Assembly (NCBI GenBank): GCA_903813345.2
Contig: CAIIXF020000007.1
Coordinates: forward strand, 377,730-441,729
DNA from: Owenia fusiformis
Taxonomy: Eukaryota > Annelida > Polychaeta > Sabellida > Oweniidae
Reading direction: 5' to 3'
Length of the DNA stretch: 64,000 nucleotides
The notes under the pieces are model-generated. The model was not told the DNA's origin. It searched no databases and worked only from the letters and a program-made list of their open reading frames with translations. Both the position numbers and the translations under genes were made by a program. Shown here one piece after another: positions 44,629-55,917 of the stretch. Position 1 is the first letter of the stretch; the number at the start of each line of letters is the position of its first letter.

Positions 44629-46387
44629 ATAAAATACCATCCAATAACCCGGAAGTGAATTATAGAAATATAGGTAGCGTGAGCCAGAACAAAGGGAAAT
44701 TGGACTAGTACTTCATAAGAAATTACTAATGAGGTAAGTGATGAATCGGTGTCAGGAATATGATAGAATGATAGGTCTAGTGTAAAAAGGGTGAGGTTAC
44801 AAGGTGAAATATAAACCTACACAAATACAACACAGCAAGCTAAAAAGAATAAGGGATTAGGTACTTTAAATATCACCACACCAACTACCAACTAATAGTA
44901 AATCACACAAGAAATATATTCATTCAATAAAGTCTATTCTATTATACTTGCGTTTTATGTCACAACTGAAATATATATGTACAATGCGAATAAATAGTAT
45001 TTAAATTATATAGATTATAATTTACATAAATGCTTAATGTCTTTAAATCTATTAGAATGAAATTAAACTCAATAACGCTGAAATCTGCAGTCTGATAAAA
45101 CGTCTTCAAAATTATGACCGGGATACTACTTCAAATCAGAAGAGAATTGCCAACAACGATCTTGTAATAAAGTTGAATTTTATGCCCTCTATAAATTCAG
45201 TCGGGAACTAATAGCATGAAAAGTGACGTCAGATATGCGTTAAAAGCCCGAACGAGATTTTGATAAATGGGAAAGAGCTGTGAACTTTCAACCGTCAAAG
45301 ACTAAGGGTGTTATTTTAAACAGCAGAGGTGCGAACTCAATGGAATGTGCCCGTAAGGACTTCTTTCAATTACAATCAAGTTCAAGTTAAAAGCTGTCTA
45401 GGATACAATAATCCACAAAGATGCTCAAGTTTTAATGAATGAATCTAGACTTCAAAAGTGACGTATGTGATCATGTGACTAAGTCGTCTGCTTTCCCCAA
45501 AGTTATGATTTAATTTGACCAATAATTCCCTTAATTGATAACGTGAATCTCTATTCTGTACTATCTTGAATCTTCCCAGCATATGGGCTTATCGGGACAA
45601 ACTCCCAATCTTGTTCAACTTTTACAGACTGCAGATTACACCGTTAGAAGATATGTACGGGAAAGAATTAAAGTTTCAAAATGTTTTCTCAAAGTTCAAT
45701 TATCGATCAATATTACTGTCTTAAATCTCTTCACTCCCTAATGGAATGATATAGATTTCTATACAGTACTGAAATTAACTTACCCAGACACCGATGCCCC
45801 TTTTATCGTCAAATAGGACGCCTGTGTTCATTTCAGTGTAGCTTGTCTCGCTTAGCTCGCTTCGTTCTGTACAGTATAAGACTAAATTACGTCACTTTCG
45901 CGTGAGCTCAGAGTGTTTATCGGATCCCCGGTTCAGCTGTGTGAGAGTTGTTACATGGTATCCGCAAAATACACTTGTTTATATAGTAACAAAATGGTCA
46001 TACGCAATCTTGGGGACGACGTAGGGAGAAATTTATGTAATGTTACTAAAAATGGGATATTACCAAGATTTTTAGGGCTACGTAGGGTAGTAAGAAGGGC
46101 AAAAAGAGCAGCTTATTGGACAAGAATTTTGAGGTAGGGACTAAAAAATGATGTCACTTGGAAAAGTGACGCGTAGTTGAGACTGCAAATTCAGCGTTTT
46201 ACAATGATAAATAGGTTTTTTCTATAAATATACTGGCTCTGATACGATGGTTCAGGCCTACGTCTTAAAATAATATGATCATGTTAAAGGGACATGATGT
46301 GGTTAAATGCTGATTATAGATATTAAAGGAGCACACACTGGTTAAATATGATATTATGAATAGCTATATACAGGGTGGGTCTCTACA
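44629..46387 (-). repeat. Shared middle LTR of the G2-G3 array
   Basis: A 1759-bp LTR that serves as the 5' LTR for G2 and the 3' LTR for G3. It carries the full LTR pattern, with a segment near 45790-45910 that reads differently from G1. Confidence 0.9.
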
Positions 46388-46510
46388 ACTACCCCCTTCA
46401 AAAAAAATAACGTTCGTCCTCAAACAAGTAGTGGTTTATTACTCATTTAGTACATTAGAAAAATACTGCTGTCCATTGGTAGGCGAAATCAAATCGTTCC
46501 AATCACAAAT

Positions 46511-47041
46511 CTAAACACTATTCAACAGTTTGTCTATATCTATCTCCTCTATCTCCACATCCGTCCCACCACCCAGGAGCTCGTCTACCTCATCGGCGCT
46601 AATACCCAGGAGTGGGTCTCGGCTTTCTGCTAGCAGGCCTCGGAATAGAGGCGAGTCCTCTAAGTCATGTCTATCTTCCTGGTCCGCCAGGGGATGCACG
46701 GCGGCTGTGAGCTGGGTCATCGAGATCGATGCGGGATCGACCCCCAGCTCCTACCCCGTGCCATCCCCCTCCTCCGGTGCGCGATCGGCCTTAGATCTTT
46801 TGTTGGGTGGCTCTTCCGAATCCGCCGAAACAGTAGCATGTCCTAGCCGGTGGAAGGCTAGTTCTTCCACCTCCGAGGGGGCAAACATCGCCACGCAACC
46901 CCCCACTTCATAAGCTACGGTGGCATCATGCACTCACTGTTTGTGTAACCCCCACCCTTCTTTGTCTATGTATTGTTTGAGGCATCTATGAGGTCTATCC
47001 GGATTCCATCCTTTTGGGGGTTTGCCATGCAACTGGCACAC
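46511..47041 (-). pseudogene. G3 accessory ORF region
   Basis: Another version of the accessory gene. The acceptor-like TTATCTTGTTTTAG lies just above 47041. The N-terminus is altered, the basic patch reads PPNKRSKADR, and the C-terminus keeps the acidic pattern (EIEEIDIDKLLNSV). An ELGVDPASIS segment as in G1 is present once. Broken, with at least one break. Confidence 0.6.
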
Positions 47042-47364
47042 CTAAAACAAGATAAAAACTCTTACCCTATTTACCCTACTAGAAAGGTTTTAAGTATTTT
47101 TATACAAACCTCCCCTAGGATCTCAAGGTACTAGTTTTCTTAGTATTTAATTAAAACATATATACTTGACAATATTGAACTGGGATGAGCATCTTCTCAT
47201 TCTCTTTTCAATCTATTCAAGTCTTTACAGTAAAAGTTAATCCTCTTTATTTGAATGGTCGAAAAGAAAGTTATAAAAATTGGTATAAGCTTTAAGCACA
47301 AGCTAAGACACATTGAATTAACTTTGAAAGTAATATAGGAAAATGCACATAATAGGGATATTAA

Positions 47365-48060
47365 CCTTTAGCAGACCACCGGCGACCGCGTCCGCCCATT
47401 CAAAATTACCGCCAGAATCCACCGGCGGATCCGGACGACACAAATCTAACTTTTGAAAACTTTACTTTTTCCCGCCGTTCTTATGATCCAATTAGATTGC
47501 CCAATTATTCAGTCCTTAGGAGGTGACTTCCTGTTGACCTAGAAATGGCGATGTTTCGAAAAATATTTCTCAATTCAACAATTTAAACAGTGTTTAAGTC
47601 GTTTTTAGTGAACAAATCGTACAAAATGACGGCCAAATACGATCACAACGAAAATGTGGAGGAAATGGATTGCGATTTCGAGCTCTTTAGGCTCTTGGAA
47701 GCCGATAATGGTCATCGAAAATAGAAACTAGAAGTTTTCTGAACTGAAAAGAAGAACATTCGATCGCTGCAAATTCAGTTTTGGATTCTGACCAGACGTT
47801 GAATCTCCCGAGGGGCGAAACGGCGGATTCCGGAGGAGTATTCATGGTATATTTATGCCCAGTCGTTTTTATGTACGAAAAATATTCATGAGAACATTTT
47901 TCTCATGAGCCACGCTAGTGTATCTTCCCTTTGTGAAAATTTTATCCAGATTCATTCAGTAGTTATTGAGATATTAATTATTTAGTCCAGGCATATCATT
48001 TTTGAAAAATAAGTCAGATGCGTAGGATATATTTGCTGAAATAAGTCAGAGTGCAGAAGG
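47365..48060. mobile_element. piggyBac-type MITE (copy 1), in G3
   Basis: A 696-bp element flanked by TTAA on both sides (47361-47364 and 48061-48064), the piggyBac target. The ends begin CCTTTAGCAG and, from the other strand, CCTTCTGCAC. Inside, 47626-47724 encodes a 32-residue acidic peptide (DHNENVEEMD...FELFRLLEADN) that looks like the very N-terminus of a piggyBac transposase and then stops. The element is therefore an internally deleted derivative of a longer transposon. It sits between the accessory ORF and pol of gypsy unit G3. Confidence 0.85.
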
Positions 48061-48099
48061 TTAAGACACTTGACTCTACTTATGAAATCTGAAGCGGGA

Positions 48100-48499
48100 C
48101 TATTCTATAACATAATCAGTCAGCCACTCAGGTTTCTTTCGGGTCCTTTGCCTTCTAAAATTTTCAGTTTCATTTTCTTTGATTTCAGGGGCATTCTCAA
48201 AATCTGAGGGTTGCGAGTTCTCAACAGGGGTTTCAGTCTCTTGATCTAGACTCTCATTAGTATTTTGTGAAATGAGTGTTTTGAGGCGATCGTGGTGAAT
48301 GACTCTTGTATCTCTCTCATTAATTCTAATTAGATATCTTAAATCATCTATTTTCTCCGCTACCCCGTAGTGTCCATGCCACTTTAAAGCAAACTTAGGA
48401 GTCTGGCCAACCTTCACAGCTGGTATATGGACCCAAACACGTGATCCCTTTTCGAATGACTTTAAATTTGCTTTGACATCATACCCTCTCTTCTGTCGG
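48100..48499 (-). pseudogene. pol: G3 pol C-terminal part
   Basis: Contains the end of integrase (WVHIPAVKVGQTPKFALK, GHYGV) and the shared tail RKKPEWLTDYVIE. The unit ends here against unrelated DNA. Fragmentary. Confidence 0.85.
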
Positions 48500-49284
48500 G
48501 CGTTTGTAAAACACGAACAAAACCAAAACGAAACCGAAACGAAACGAAACCAAACACTCATAGATAAAAGCGACAATTTTTGAAAAATAAAGTGTTTCTG
48601 TTTGTCCCCGGGAGTTAGTATGTTATTCTATGATGTTCCAAGATACTATATTCCAAAAATTACAAGGTAGACTCTTAACCACAGTTAACGTTATGAAATG
48701 AGGGAATGCAGAAGTGATACACCCACATTACTCAAAAATGCTGTTTGTGAACCTACGTTATTAGAACGACAGAATCTTATTCTTAATTAAGCAACAAGCT
48801 TAAACTGGACAAAATCGTTTCCCATGAGAAACACAAATTGGGTTTTATGGCAAAAACAAATAAAGAAATACTGCGAATAAAACATTTTAAATGAGACACC
48901 TCTTGTATCACTAACGACTAAATACATAAAATAAATTATACTGACGTATCGCAAAAAGGTAGCGCAGGTGTATTTTTGGCGTACCAAATTATAGTCCATG
49001 GTATGTAAATTCTAGGGCCTGGTGACCCAGTATTGCTTACCGGTAACTGAACTTGGAACTCAGTAGTTTTATATGTCCTCCATTTATTTTTAATAAAATT
49101 GAGTCTTTAGCTCCAGGCTTAATGGCCGAATTTTAGCTTTCTTTACCAGAGGTCAAATACGAAAAGTATTTGAAACATTTGTTTCAGGTCTAAAGTGACA
49201 TTTATTTGTAAATATCATGTGTTATTAATTTAAATGTATTTTCTCGCATATACGCCCCCCTAAATTTAGGCCCATGGGCCAAAA
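48500..49284. other. No gene seen; short CGAAAC repeat at the edge
   Basis: About 48520-48555 is a run of CAAAAC/CGAAAC words directly beside the broken gypsy end. The rest is AT-rich without recognisable content. Confidence 0.45.
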
Positions 49285-49346
49285 ATCGAGGGGTGATTCA
49301 AAAGTAATGGACAAATTTTATAGGCATACTAAATTTCACCCAATCA

Positions 49347-51241
49347 CACAGGCTGGTATCGAAATATTTGTCCGCTGTGACGGAGCATGCTATTTTTCAT
49401 AAAAACACTAAGAATACTTCACGATTTATTTTTTAACTCATATGTTTCGTTATACCATACAAAATTACTTACTCCATGCAATATAGTGTATTTATTGCAT
49501 CAATATTCGTAACATTAATATCTTCGGTTTTTACCCCACGGAGTAAGTTAAACCGAACATAAACAAAACCAGTTACAACAAATGGTACCTACTATCCCAC
49601 ATATAATTGACTGTCTTACACAACAAATATGTAAGATGCTTCAAAAGCGTATTCGATCCGATCAAATATAAATTTGATAAGTATTTTAAATATGTGCGAT
49701 GCCAAGTACCATTCGTATTGGGTAAATATATTCATTTGTGCTAAACATATTCATTTGTGGGGTAAGTCACGTGACTTACCGAATGATTTTGTATAAACCA
49801 TTGTTCACTGTTTTGATGTGGGGTAAGTCACGTGACTTCGACCATGTGACTTGCGCCATCTATATATTCAAAGAGCTCTGGTGTGATTCTCCAATCAAAA
49901 AACGTATCTTCTATTAAGAAAGGATCGCTAAGTTATGTAGCCTCATGCCTGTTGTAATGATCTAATAACTTCTCAATTTCCTCTCTGAATTGTGAATATG
50001 AATCGTATTCAAATTCTTTTTCCTCGCTAGTTTCATCCATTTTGAAATTTCTACGTCACTGGTCACGTGATTTACAGAATGGTTTTATGCTACATGCAGC
50101 ATGTGTCATTTATGTGGGGTAAGTCACGTGACTTACCCCACATCATTTTATGCGAAACATGTCATTAATTATGTGGGGTAAGTCACTATATGTCCGTGCT
50201 ATTTTGTACTCTATGCTTGTTCGGTAAATGAACATTGTTTGGTTCTAAAGTGTATTTGTATTTGATGCGTGTTCTAAATATATGTGTCAACTGTCTTTGT
50301 TCGTGTGTTTACATGGACTTAAATATGTGATATTTTACCAAACACTGAATAACATAAACCGCATATACAAGTGCATTTACCGCATATATAGGTACATAAA
50401 TCAAATATAAATGTGCAAAAACAAACAAATTTATTACGTGTTTCGAATCATTTTAATAGAGTGGAATATCGAATGGTTGTAATCAAATGCAAAAGTGTGA
50501 AAATCGAATAAAGATGCAGAAAAAATTCCATAATGCAATGGATATATCATTTGCGGGTAACTTTCACTTCTGTTTGAAGTCCAATTACGCTGGGTAGAAA
50601 AGCTATTGAAAATGGCGCCGGAGTATCACACTTCAAAATGTATCATTTCTTGTTTAACTTTATAATGGCACAATATAGTGACACGATAATATTTACACAT
50701 GGTTTCAGCATAACTATGAAGGTATAAATGAGATGTTGATGTATTTGGTCTTTTTAATTCTTTTATAAAAAATAATGTTTAATTTTATGTTTTTTGTCCG
50801 CTGTGACGGAGCAGTTGTAAATGTGAACTGTGAAAATGCTCCGTTACAGCGGACAAAAAAAATTAACATTATTTTTTATAAAAAAAATTAAAAAGACCCA
50901 ATGCATTAATATCTCATTAATACATTCAGAGTTATGCTGAAAACATATGTTAATATTATTGTGTCACTATATCATGCCATTAAAAAGTTAAAAAAGAAAT
51001 GGTACATTTTAGAGTTTGATACTCTGGCGCCGTTTTCAATAGATTTTACTCCTAGCGTTATTGGACTTCAAACAGAAGTGAAGGTTACACGCAAATGATA
51101 TATCCATTGCATGGAGTAAGTAATTATCTTTGATATAACGAAACATATGAGTTAAAAAATAAATTGTGAAGCATTCTTAGTGTTTTTATGAAAAATAGCA
51201 TGCTCCGTCACAGCGGACAAATCTTTCGATACCAGCCTGTG
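49347..51241. mobile_element. Palindromic foldback element with a 1-kb insert
   Basis: The tips are CACAGGCTGGTATCGAAA on each side, in inverted orientation, with the 5-bp direct repeat AATCA outside (49342-49346 and 51242-51246). The arms hold TTTGTCCGCTGTGACGGAGC-type blocks at the outer ends and again around the centre (about 50790-50865). Once the insert at 49483-50532 is set aside, the two arms pair over about 400 bp each with a centre near 50827. No coding region was found. CRE/E-box-rich sequence belongs to the insert and not to the arms. Confidence 0.85.
49483..50532. mobile_element. Insert in the foldback arm with repeated GTCACGTGAC palindromes
   Basis: The 7-bp sequence ATGCAAT lies on both sides (49476-49482 and 50533-50539) and the segment is missing from the partner arm, so this is an insertion of about 1050 bp. 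Its ends match each other inverted at about 19 of 27 positions. GTCACGTGAC occurs at 49766, 49827 and 50123, with a near copy at 50062. The one near 50123 is the centre of a perfect 24-bp palindrome (50116-50139). There is no coding region. The superfamily is undetermined; 7-8-bp duplications fit hAT loosely. Confidence 0.65.
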
Positions 51242-51627
51242 AATCAGTCTAATTTTTTCACAGTGAATAGATCAATCAATTCTCTACTTTGTGTCGAATT
51301 CTCATTTAAATGCATTTGAAATTGTTTCAGCTATGCATAACCATGGTAACAAGGGTAAGCATGGGTGGAATTGGTTTTTTAATGATAATTGAATGTTTTT
51401 GTCATTTTTGCTTGAATTCGTTTTAATGACTCAATTACCACACATGATATGTCTAACAAGCATGGTAATGCAATTGTCAAGCAAGACTCACATGCCCATG
51501 TGTTTGCTGTTGAGTTCTAAATTCAGCAACCAATTGTGCTATGACATCACAATGATATTTCTAAGAATGATGAGTCACAGTGAGTCAGAAAGTAGATCAG
51601 ACTCTTAGACTCACACACATCCAAGAA

Positions 51628-52212
51628 ATGTCTTCTTTACAACAAATCAAAGTAAAGCAAAGGATTGTTATTGAATATTTGGTAGATACTGGAGAGACAA
51701 GGCAGGCAGTGTCAAGAAAATAAAAGAGACACATGGAGACAAGGCCTTGTCAAGGCAAGCCATTGAGCGATGGTACAAACACTTTAGTGAAGGGGATACG
51801 AGAGTCTTAGATCTAAAGCGATCTGGAAGGCCCAAGACTGGCCGCACTGATAACACTATTCACCATGTAGAGTCCATCCTAAATGCAGACAGGAGATTGA
51901 CACTGAGAGAAATAAGTTCCATTACAGATGTGTCCTACTCTACAGTACAAAGGATTGTAAAATGCGACCTAAATATGAAAAGGGTGTGGATTCCTAAGCT
52001 TCTTACCGAAGAACAAAAGCAACAAAGTGTCGAAGTTGCGCAGGATTTTCTGAAGCAATACAACATTGAAGGAGAAGGATTCCTAAAGCGTATAATCACT
52101 ACTGACGAATCATGACTATACTTTAGAGATCCAGAAACTAAACTACAATCTACACAGTATATCAAAAAGGGTGAGCGGCGCCCAACAAAGGCTAGGCAAA
52201 GCAGCATGTATA
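51628..52212 (+). pseudogene. Mariner transposase, N-terminal half
   Basis: Begins MSSLQQIKVKQRIVIEYLVD. After a frame change near 51715, SRQAIERWYKHFSEGDTRVL and a GRPKTGR AT-hook-like linker lead into the second helix-turn-helix (LTLREISSITDVSYSTVQRI). The first catalytic Asp lies in RIITTDES. An in-frame stop (TGA where Trp is usual) follows, then LYFRDPETK and GERRPTKARQSS, the conserved segment of mariner. The remaining catalytic residues are missing beyond 52212. The residue pattern fits the mariner family (cut-and-paste, TA target). Non-functional. Confidence 0.8.
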
Positions 52213-52688
52213 CCATACTGTTGCACAAGAGTTAAGACTTTCACATCATCAGTAAGTTGCCCTGTAGTACTCCACACTTCGTCAACCTTTCCATTTACCA
52301 TTCTAACAGCATGTTTTTGTCTTGGCGTAGATGTCACCCAAGCACCATTGTCATCAGCATAAAGTGATTTATACTTTACACATTTTAAGTCTACAAGAAA
52401 AAGAGCGTTCTGTCCGACTCCAATTGGCTTGTGTTGCAAACAATGCCATCATCTGGCGCCTCTAATATCAGAGCATAAATCTCTTTGAAGGAAAGACCAG
52501 ACTCACGCGAGAAGGAAACCACTGGCATTGTTTTGTCGTCTTCATAGTACTGCTGTACTTTTCCTGAGCTATGCTGCTCCCTTGGTGTGGTTTGAGCCAT
52601 CTCTTCTTTCACCTTTTGGTGACTGACCTCTGGACTTGTTGAGGACACCACAATCACATTTGAAGAGTGACCTTCATCTCTAGGCAAC
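52208..52688 (-). pseudogene. Exon-like gene fragment of unknown family
   Basis: A minus-strand open sequence starts right after a strong acceptor (TTTTTGTCTGTTGCAG, AG at 52689-52690). It encodes LPRDEGHSSNVIVVSSTSPE and, after a frame change near 52440, NALFLVDLKCVKYKSLYADD and VWSTTGQLTDDVKVLTLVQQ. It ends at the mariner fragment. The second part loosely recalls the N-terminal region of multi-copy invertebrate proteins with MULE-type transposase domains, but the similarity is from memory and weak. It may be a host exon or part of a transposon. Confidence 0.4.
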
Positions 52689-53142
52689 CTGCAACAGACA
52701 AAAATGAGAATAAGTCTTCAGTAGTTTCTGGCGGCCCTGCCATAACAACACATTATCACGAGTACAAAATCACAATAGATACAGTGGTGGACAGAATTAT
52801 TCGAACACTATACATGTAAAGAAAAGTCCAATTTCTCCACAATGAAGCATGATATTTCAATTGTTTTTGTCTCTTCGAGCTAACAATTACATTGCAATTC
52901 TGACCTCAAGCTGCCATGTTCACTTATTATTCATATTTACCTTAACCTTTTACTAGAATAAGGTCCAGAAGAGGAGGCAATAACACTGTCAGGGCTGGAT
53001 TGAGGGCTTGGTGACCGTTTTCTTTACCTTCCTTGAAACAGAAGCGTCATCATGGACTGACCTGTGAACGTGCCTGAAGAAGATAATATAACTAGATTTG
53101 TAGTTCAATTGAAGACTCCAGATTTGTTTACCTAGATAGTTG
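52689..53142. other. No gene; one Tc1-like transposon end
   Basis: At 52780-52809 TA is followed by CAGTGGTGGACAGAATTATT, which looks like the terminal repeat of a Tc1-type element. No partner end or transposase was found nearby. The rest is not recognised. Confidence 0.45.
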
Positions 53143-53283
53143 AGTAAAGAGCTGAGTAAGTAGCTGAGTAGAAAGCTGAGTAAGTTGCTGAGTAAATAGC
53201 TGAGTAGAAAGCTGAGTAAGTTGCTGAGTAAATAGCTGAGTAAGTAGCTGAGTAAATAGCTGAGTAAGTAGCTGAGTAAGTAG
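53143..53283. repeat. 12-bp minisatellite
   Basis: About 12 copies of GTAGCTGAGTAA and variants (AAAGCTGAGTAA, TTGCTGAGTAA). The frame that stays open here is a by-product of the repeat length being divisible by three. Confidence 0.9.
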
Positions 53284-53624
53284 CATATATCTCATATTTT
53301 TACACTTCAGAAAATTCTTTTGTCCCATTGATTTAACATGGGGCACCAAATTTAGCGATTTTGAGATTTTAAAACGCCATAACTTTTGAACCAGAAGCCG
53401 GGTTGAAATTTGGTTTGCAGATTCGGATTCCTGATAAAATTCTACCCTAAGTTCATAAGTCATATGTTGAATTTGGAGAACTTTTTGTGTTGACCTACTT
53501 TCCGGACACCATATCTCAAAAACGGGTCAAAATACTTTATGACGGCAAAAGGCTAGCACTATTAGCATACTCTTTGCTATCTGTATACCAAATTTCGAAG
53601 AATATTTTTAAAGTGTAGTGTATT
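53284..53624. other. No gene seen
   Basis: About 340 bp between the 12-bp minisatellite and the LINE scrap, with no coding signal or repeat end that I recognise. Confidence 0.45.
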
Positions 53625-53712
53625 GACATCACAAATAACTTACGCTGGACTACACATATTCAAACTATTGTATCCAAAGCCAATAAGGTGCTTGGATTCC
53701 TCAGGCGCAACT
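53625..53712 (+). pseudogene. LINE reverse transcriptase scrap
   Basis: Encodes DITNNLRWTTHIQTIVSKAN and then KVLGFLRRN, the thumb-region pattern of CR1/jockey-type LINE reverse transcriptases (LG.....L.W..HI..I..KAN..LGFLRRN). It is cut off by the gypsy LTR that begins at 53713. No other part of this LINE was found to the left. Confidence 0.7.
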
Positions 53713-55208
53713 ATAAAATACTGTCCAAAAACCCGGAAGTGAATTGTAAAAATAGGTAGTGTGAGCCAGAACAAAGAGAGATTGGACTAGTACGTCATAA
53801 GAAATTACTAATAAGGTGAGTGATGAATAGGTTTCAGGAATACGATAGAATGATAGGTCTAGTGTCAAAAGGGTGAGGTTACCGGGTGAAAATATAAACA
53901 AACCTACACCAAATACAACACAGCAAGCTAATGTAGCGTTTTAGCCGAGATAATTATTAGTTTATATTGAGATAGAGATTATACATGTTGAAGTAAAACG
54001 TAAAACTTTTAGCTTTACATAACACATTTATATTTAGAATAAAGTGTGAGGCGATATTTATTACAAATGTGTTTATATTATATGTTGTCTACAATGTTAT
54101 ATTTATGTGTATTAACAATTAGTTTTAGTGTATTTTAGGAATGGTAAGTAGAATAAGTGAAAGTCACAGTCTTTCTAAGGCGCCATGAGAATAGGCTGTG
54201 AGTGGCACTAAAAGTAAATAGAATGAGAAGATGAGATTAAAGTTTATAACTCTTATTTTAACACATTGCCTGTTATGAATTATTATAACCACAAAAGGTG
54301 GATACTTAGGATACATGTATTAAGTATATGAATATTAATTGAAGTTAAAAGAGATCACAACACATCATAATTAATGAGTGCTATAAACATGATAAATATG
54401 ATATGAGAAACATGGAAGTGACGCTGAATATAACCTGTCAGAGCCCGTTACACACGAAATACTTACAAAGTGTGTAAATAAACGGGATGAACAGAGTCTA
54501 ATTGTCTTGAAATCTTGATTAAAACTTGAGTCTTGATAGCGGCTGTTCAGGTACGAAGGCCCATGAGCTGCAAGATGTGGCAGATGCCGTAGATGCACGA
54601 ACTGGTGTAAAAGTAGACAAAATTTGGAACTATTGATGCCAATTTGATGGTCGTGGTCTTCTGGAAAACTCAACGGAACTCACAAAAATGCACACAACAC
54701 AATTATTTATAGAGATAACAAAAAAAATGACTATAATTCTGTTAAAATAATGTGAATACAGGTTTGAGACATAAAGAGTCTGTAAAATTAAGAGGTTTTA
54801 ACATGCGATTATAAAGATATTAAAAGAATTCAAAAGTAATAGAGAGAGACAAAAATAATACCTGTCGAACCCAAAAGACGAAAATCAAGAAGTGATGCTA
54901 TCTGCCATGGATTGCGTAGCCAACCATACGAACCAATGAAATAAAGCCATAGACCCCCGTATTGCGGGGGTCATAGAATTCCCCAAAATGTGACGTAAGC
55001 TAAATGGGTTTCCCCGAAAACAAATATGGCGTGAAGAATTGAGAAATTAAATATTTGAAAAAAAAATTACCTAATAATGATGATAAAATATGTTGAGATG
55101 TAAAATACGATAAGTTAAAAGATATATGAAGGTAAGAAGAATAGACTACATGAAGTATAATCGCATGTGGAGTTGTAACGTACAAAATATAAAGTGGCCA
55201 ATGCCACA
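53713..55208 (-). repeat. G4 3' LTR, variant
   Basis: Starts like the other LTRs (ATAAAATACTG, CCGGAAGTGAATTG) for about 220 bp, then becomes unrelated to the G1 LTR. On the minus strand it begins TGTGGCATTGG after the purine run AAGGGGGGAGTGG. The mixture suggests a related lineage or a recombinant LTR. Confidence 0.75.
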
Positions 55209-55632
55209 CCACTCCCCCCTTAAATATTAGCTCGTCCCCGAGCTGTACAATTAAAATATTTACAATTTACATATTATGAGATAAAAATACATTTAAATAC
55301 AATACTTTATACAATAAAATACAATACACTGTAATATAATACCTGCAGCAATATAATATTTATATCACTATAAATTTTACAATACAATACTTACCGCTAA
55401 ACAACATATTGTGATGCATACATCTACAATACAATAACAAGAGAATACAATACTCACCACAATACTATATACATTGTCATATATCATTTTTAATACAATA
55501 ACAACAAAAATACAATACTCACCACAATACTTTACCATGAAATTTAAATATTTACTCCTGTTTAATATTAAAAACATTATAACAACTTAAAGTCCTGATT
55601 GAGCACATGTAGATTTTATATATCTGTTAACA

Positions 55633-55917
55633 GTCCAATATATATATGCGTTGTCTAGTTGTTGTGAATAAATCCATATTATGACGATTGTCCAATATAC
55701 ACGCGATGTCTTGTTGTTGTGAATAAATCCATATTATGACGATTGTCCAATATATACACGTTGTCTTGTTGTTGTGAATAAATCCATACGATGACGATTG
55801 TCCAATATATACATGTTGTCTTTTTGTGAATAAATCCATACAATGAAGATTGTCCAATATATACACGTTGTCTTGTTGTTGTGAATAAATCCATACGATG
55901 ACGATTGTCCAATATAT
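55633..55917. repeat. 55-bp minisatellite in G4
   Basis: Six units of 52-57 bp with the core GTCCAATATATACACG and GTGAATAAATCCATA start near 55633, 55690, 55745, 55800, 55852 and 55907. They overlap the far end of the accessory region of G4 and are absent from G1, G2 and G3. Confidence 0.85.

Larger units (their letters stand above)
37257..48499 (-). mobile_element. Gypsy array G2-G3: LTR-internal-LTR-internal
   Basis: Same family and strand as G1. An LTR at 37257-38409 is followed by internal region G2 (38410-44628), a shared LTR at 44629-46387 and a second, partial internal region G3 (46388-48499) that stops against unrelated sequence. Arrays that share the middle LTR usually arise by recombination between LTRs of neighbouring copies. 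Both units are broken, with several breaks and incomplete gag. G3 also hosts a piggyBac-type MITE. Internal sequence is close to G1, so the units are not old. Confidence 0.9.
49285..52212 (+). mobile_element. Mariner-like transposon remnant, split by a foldback element
   Basis: GGGGTGATTCAAAAGTAATG near 49288 resembles a mariner-type terminal repeat. After the palindromic element at 49347-51241 (target duplication AATCA) there is about 380 bp of apparent 5' region, then a transposase remnant at 51628-52212. The 3' end is missing. The link between the left tip and the transposase is inference from their order and the clean target duplication. Confidence 0.45.

Noticed and set aside
53128-53463. 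Frame encoding TQLLTQLF repeats
   Set aside because: By-product of the 12-bp minisatellite.
54371-54673. 100-codon minus-strand frame in the variant LTR
   Set aside because: No recognisable protein; it lies in LTR sequence, where an open frame of this length can occur by chance.
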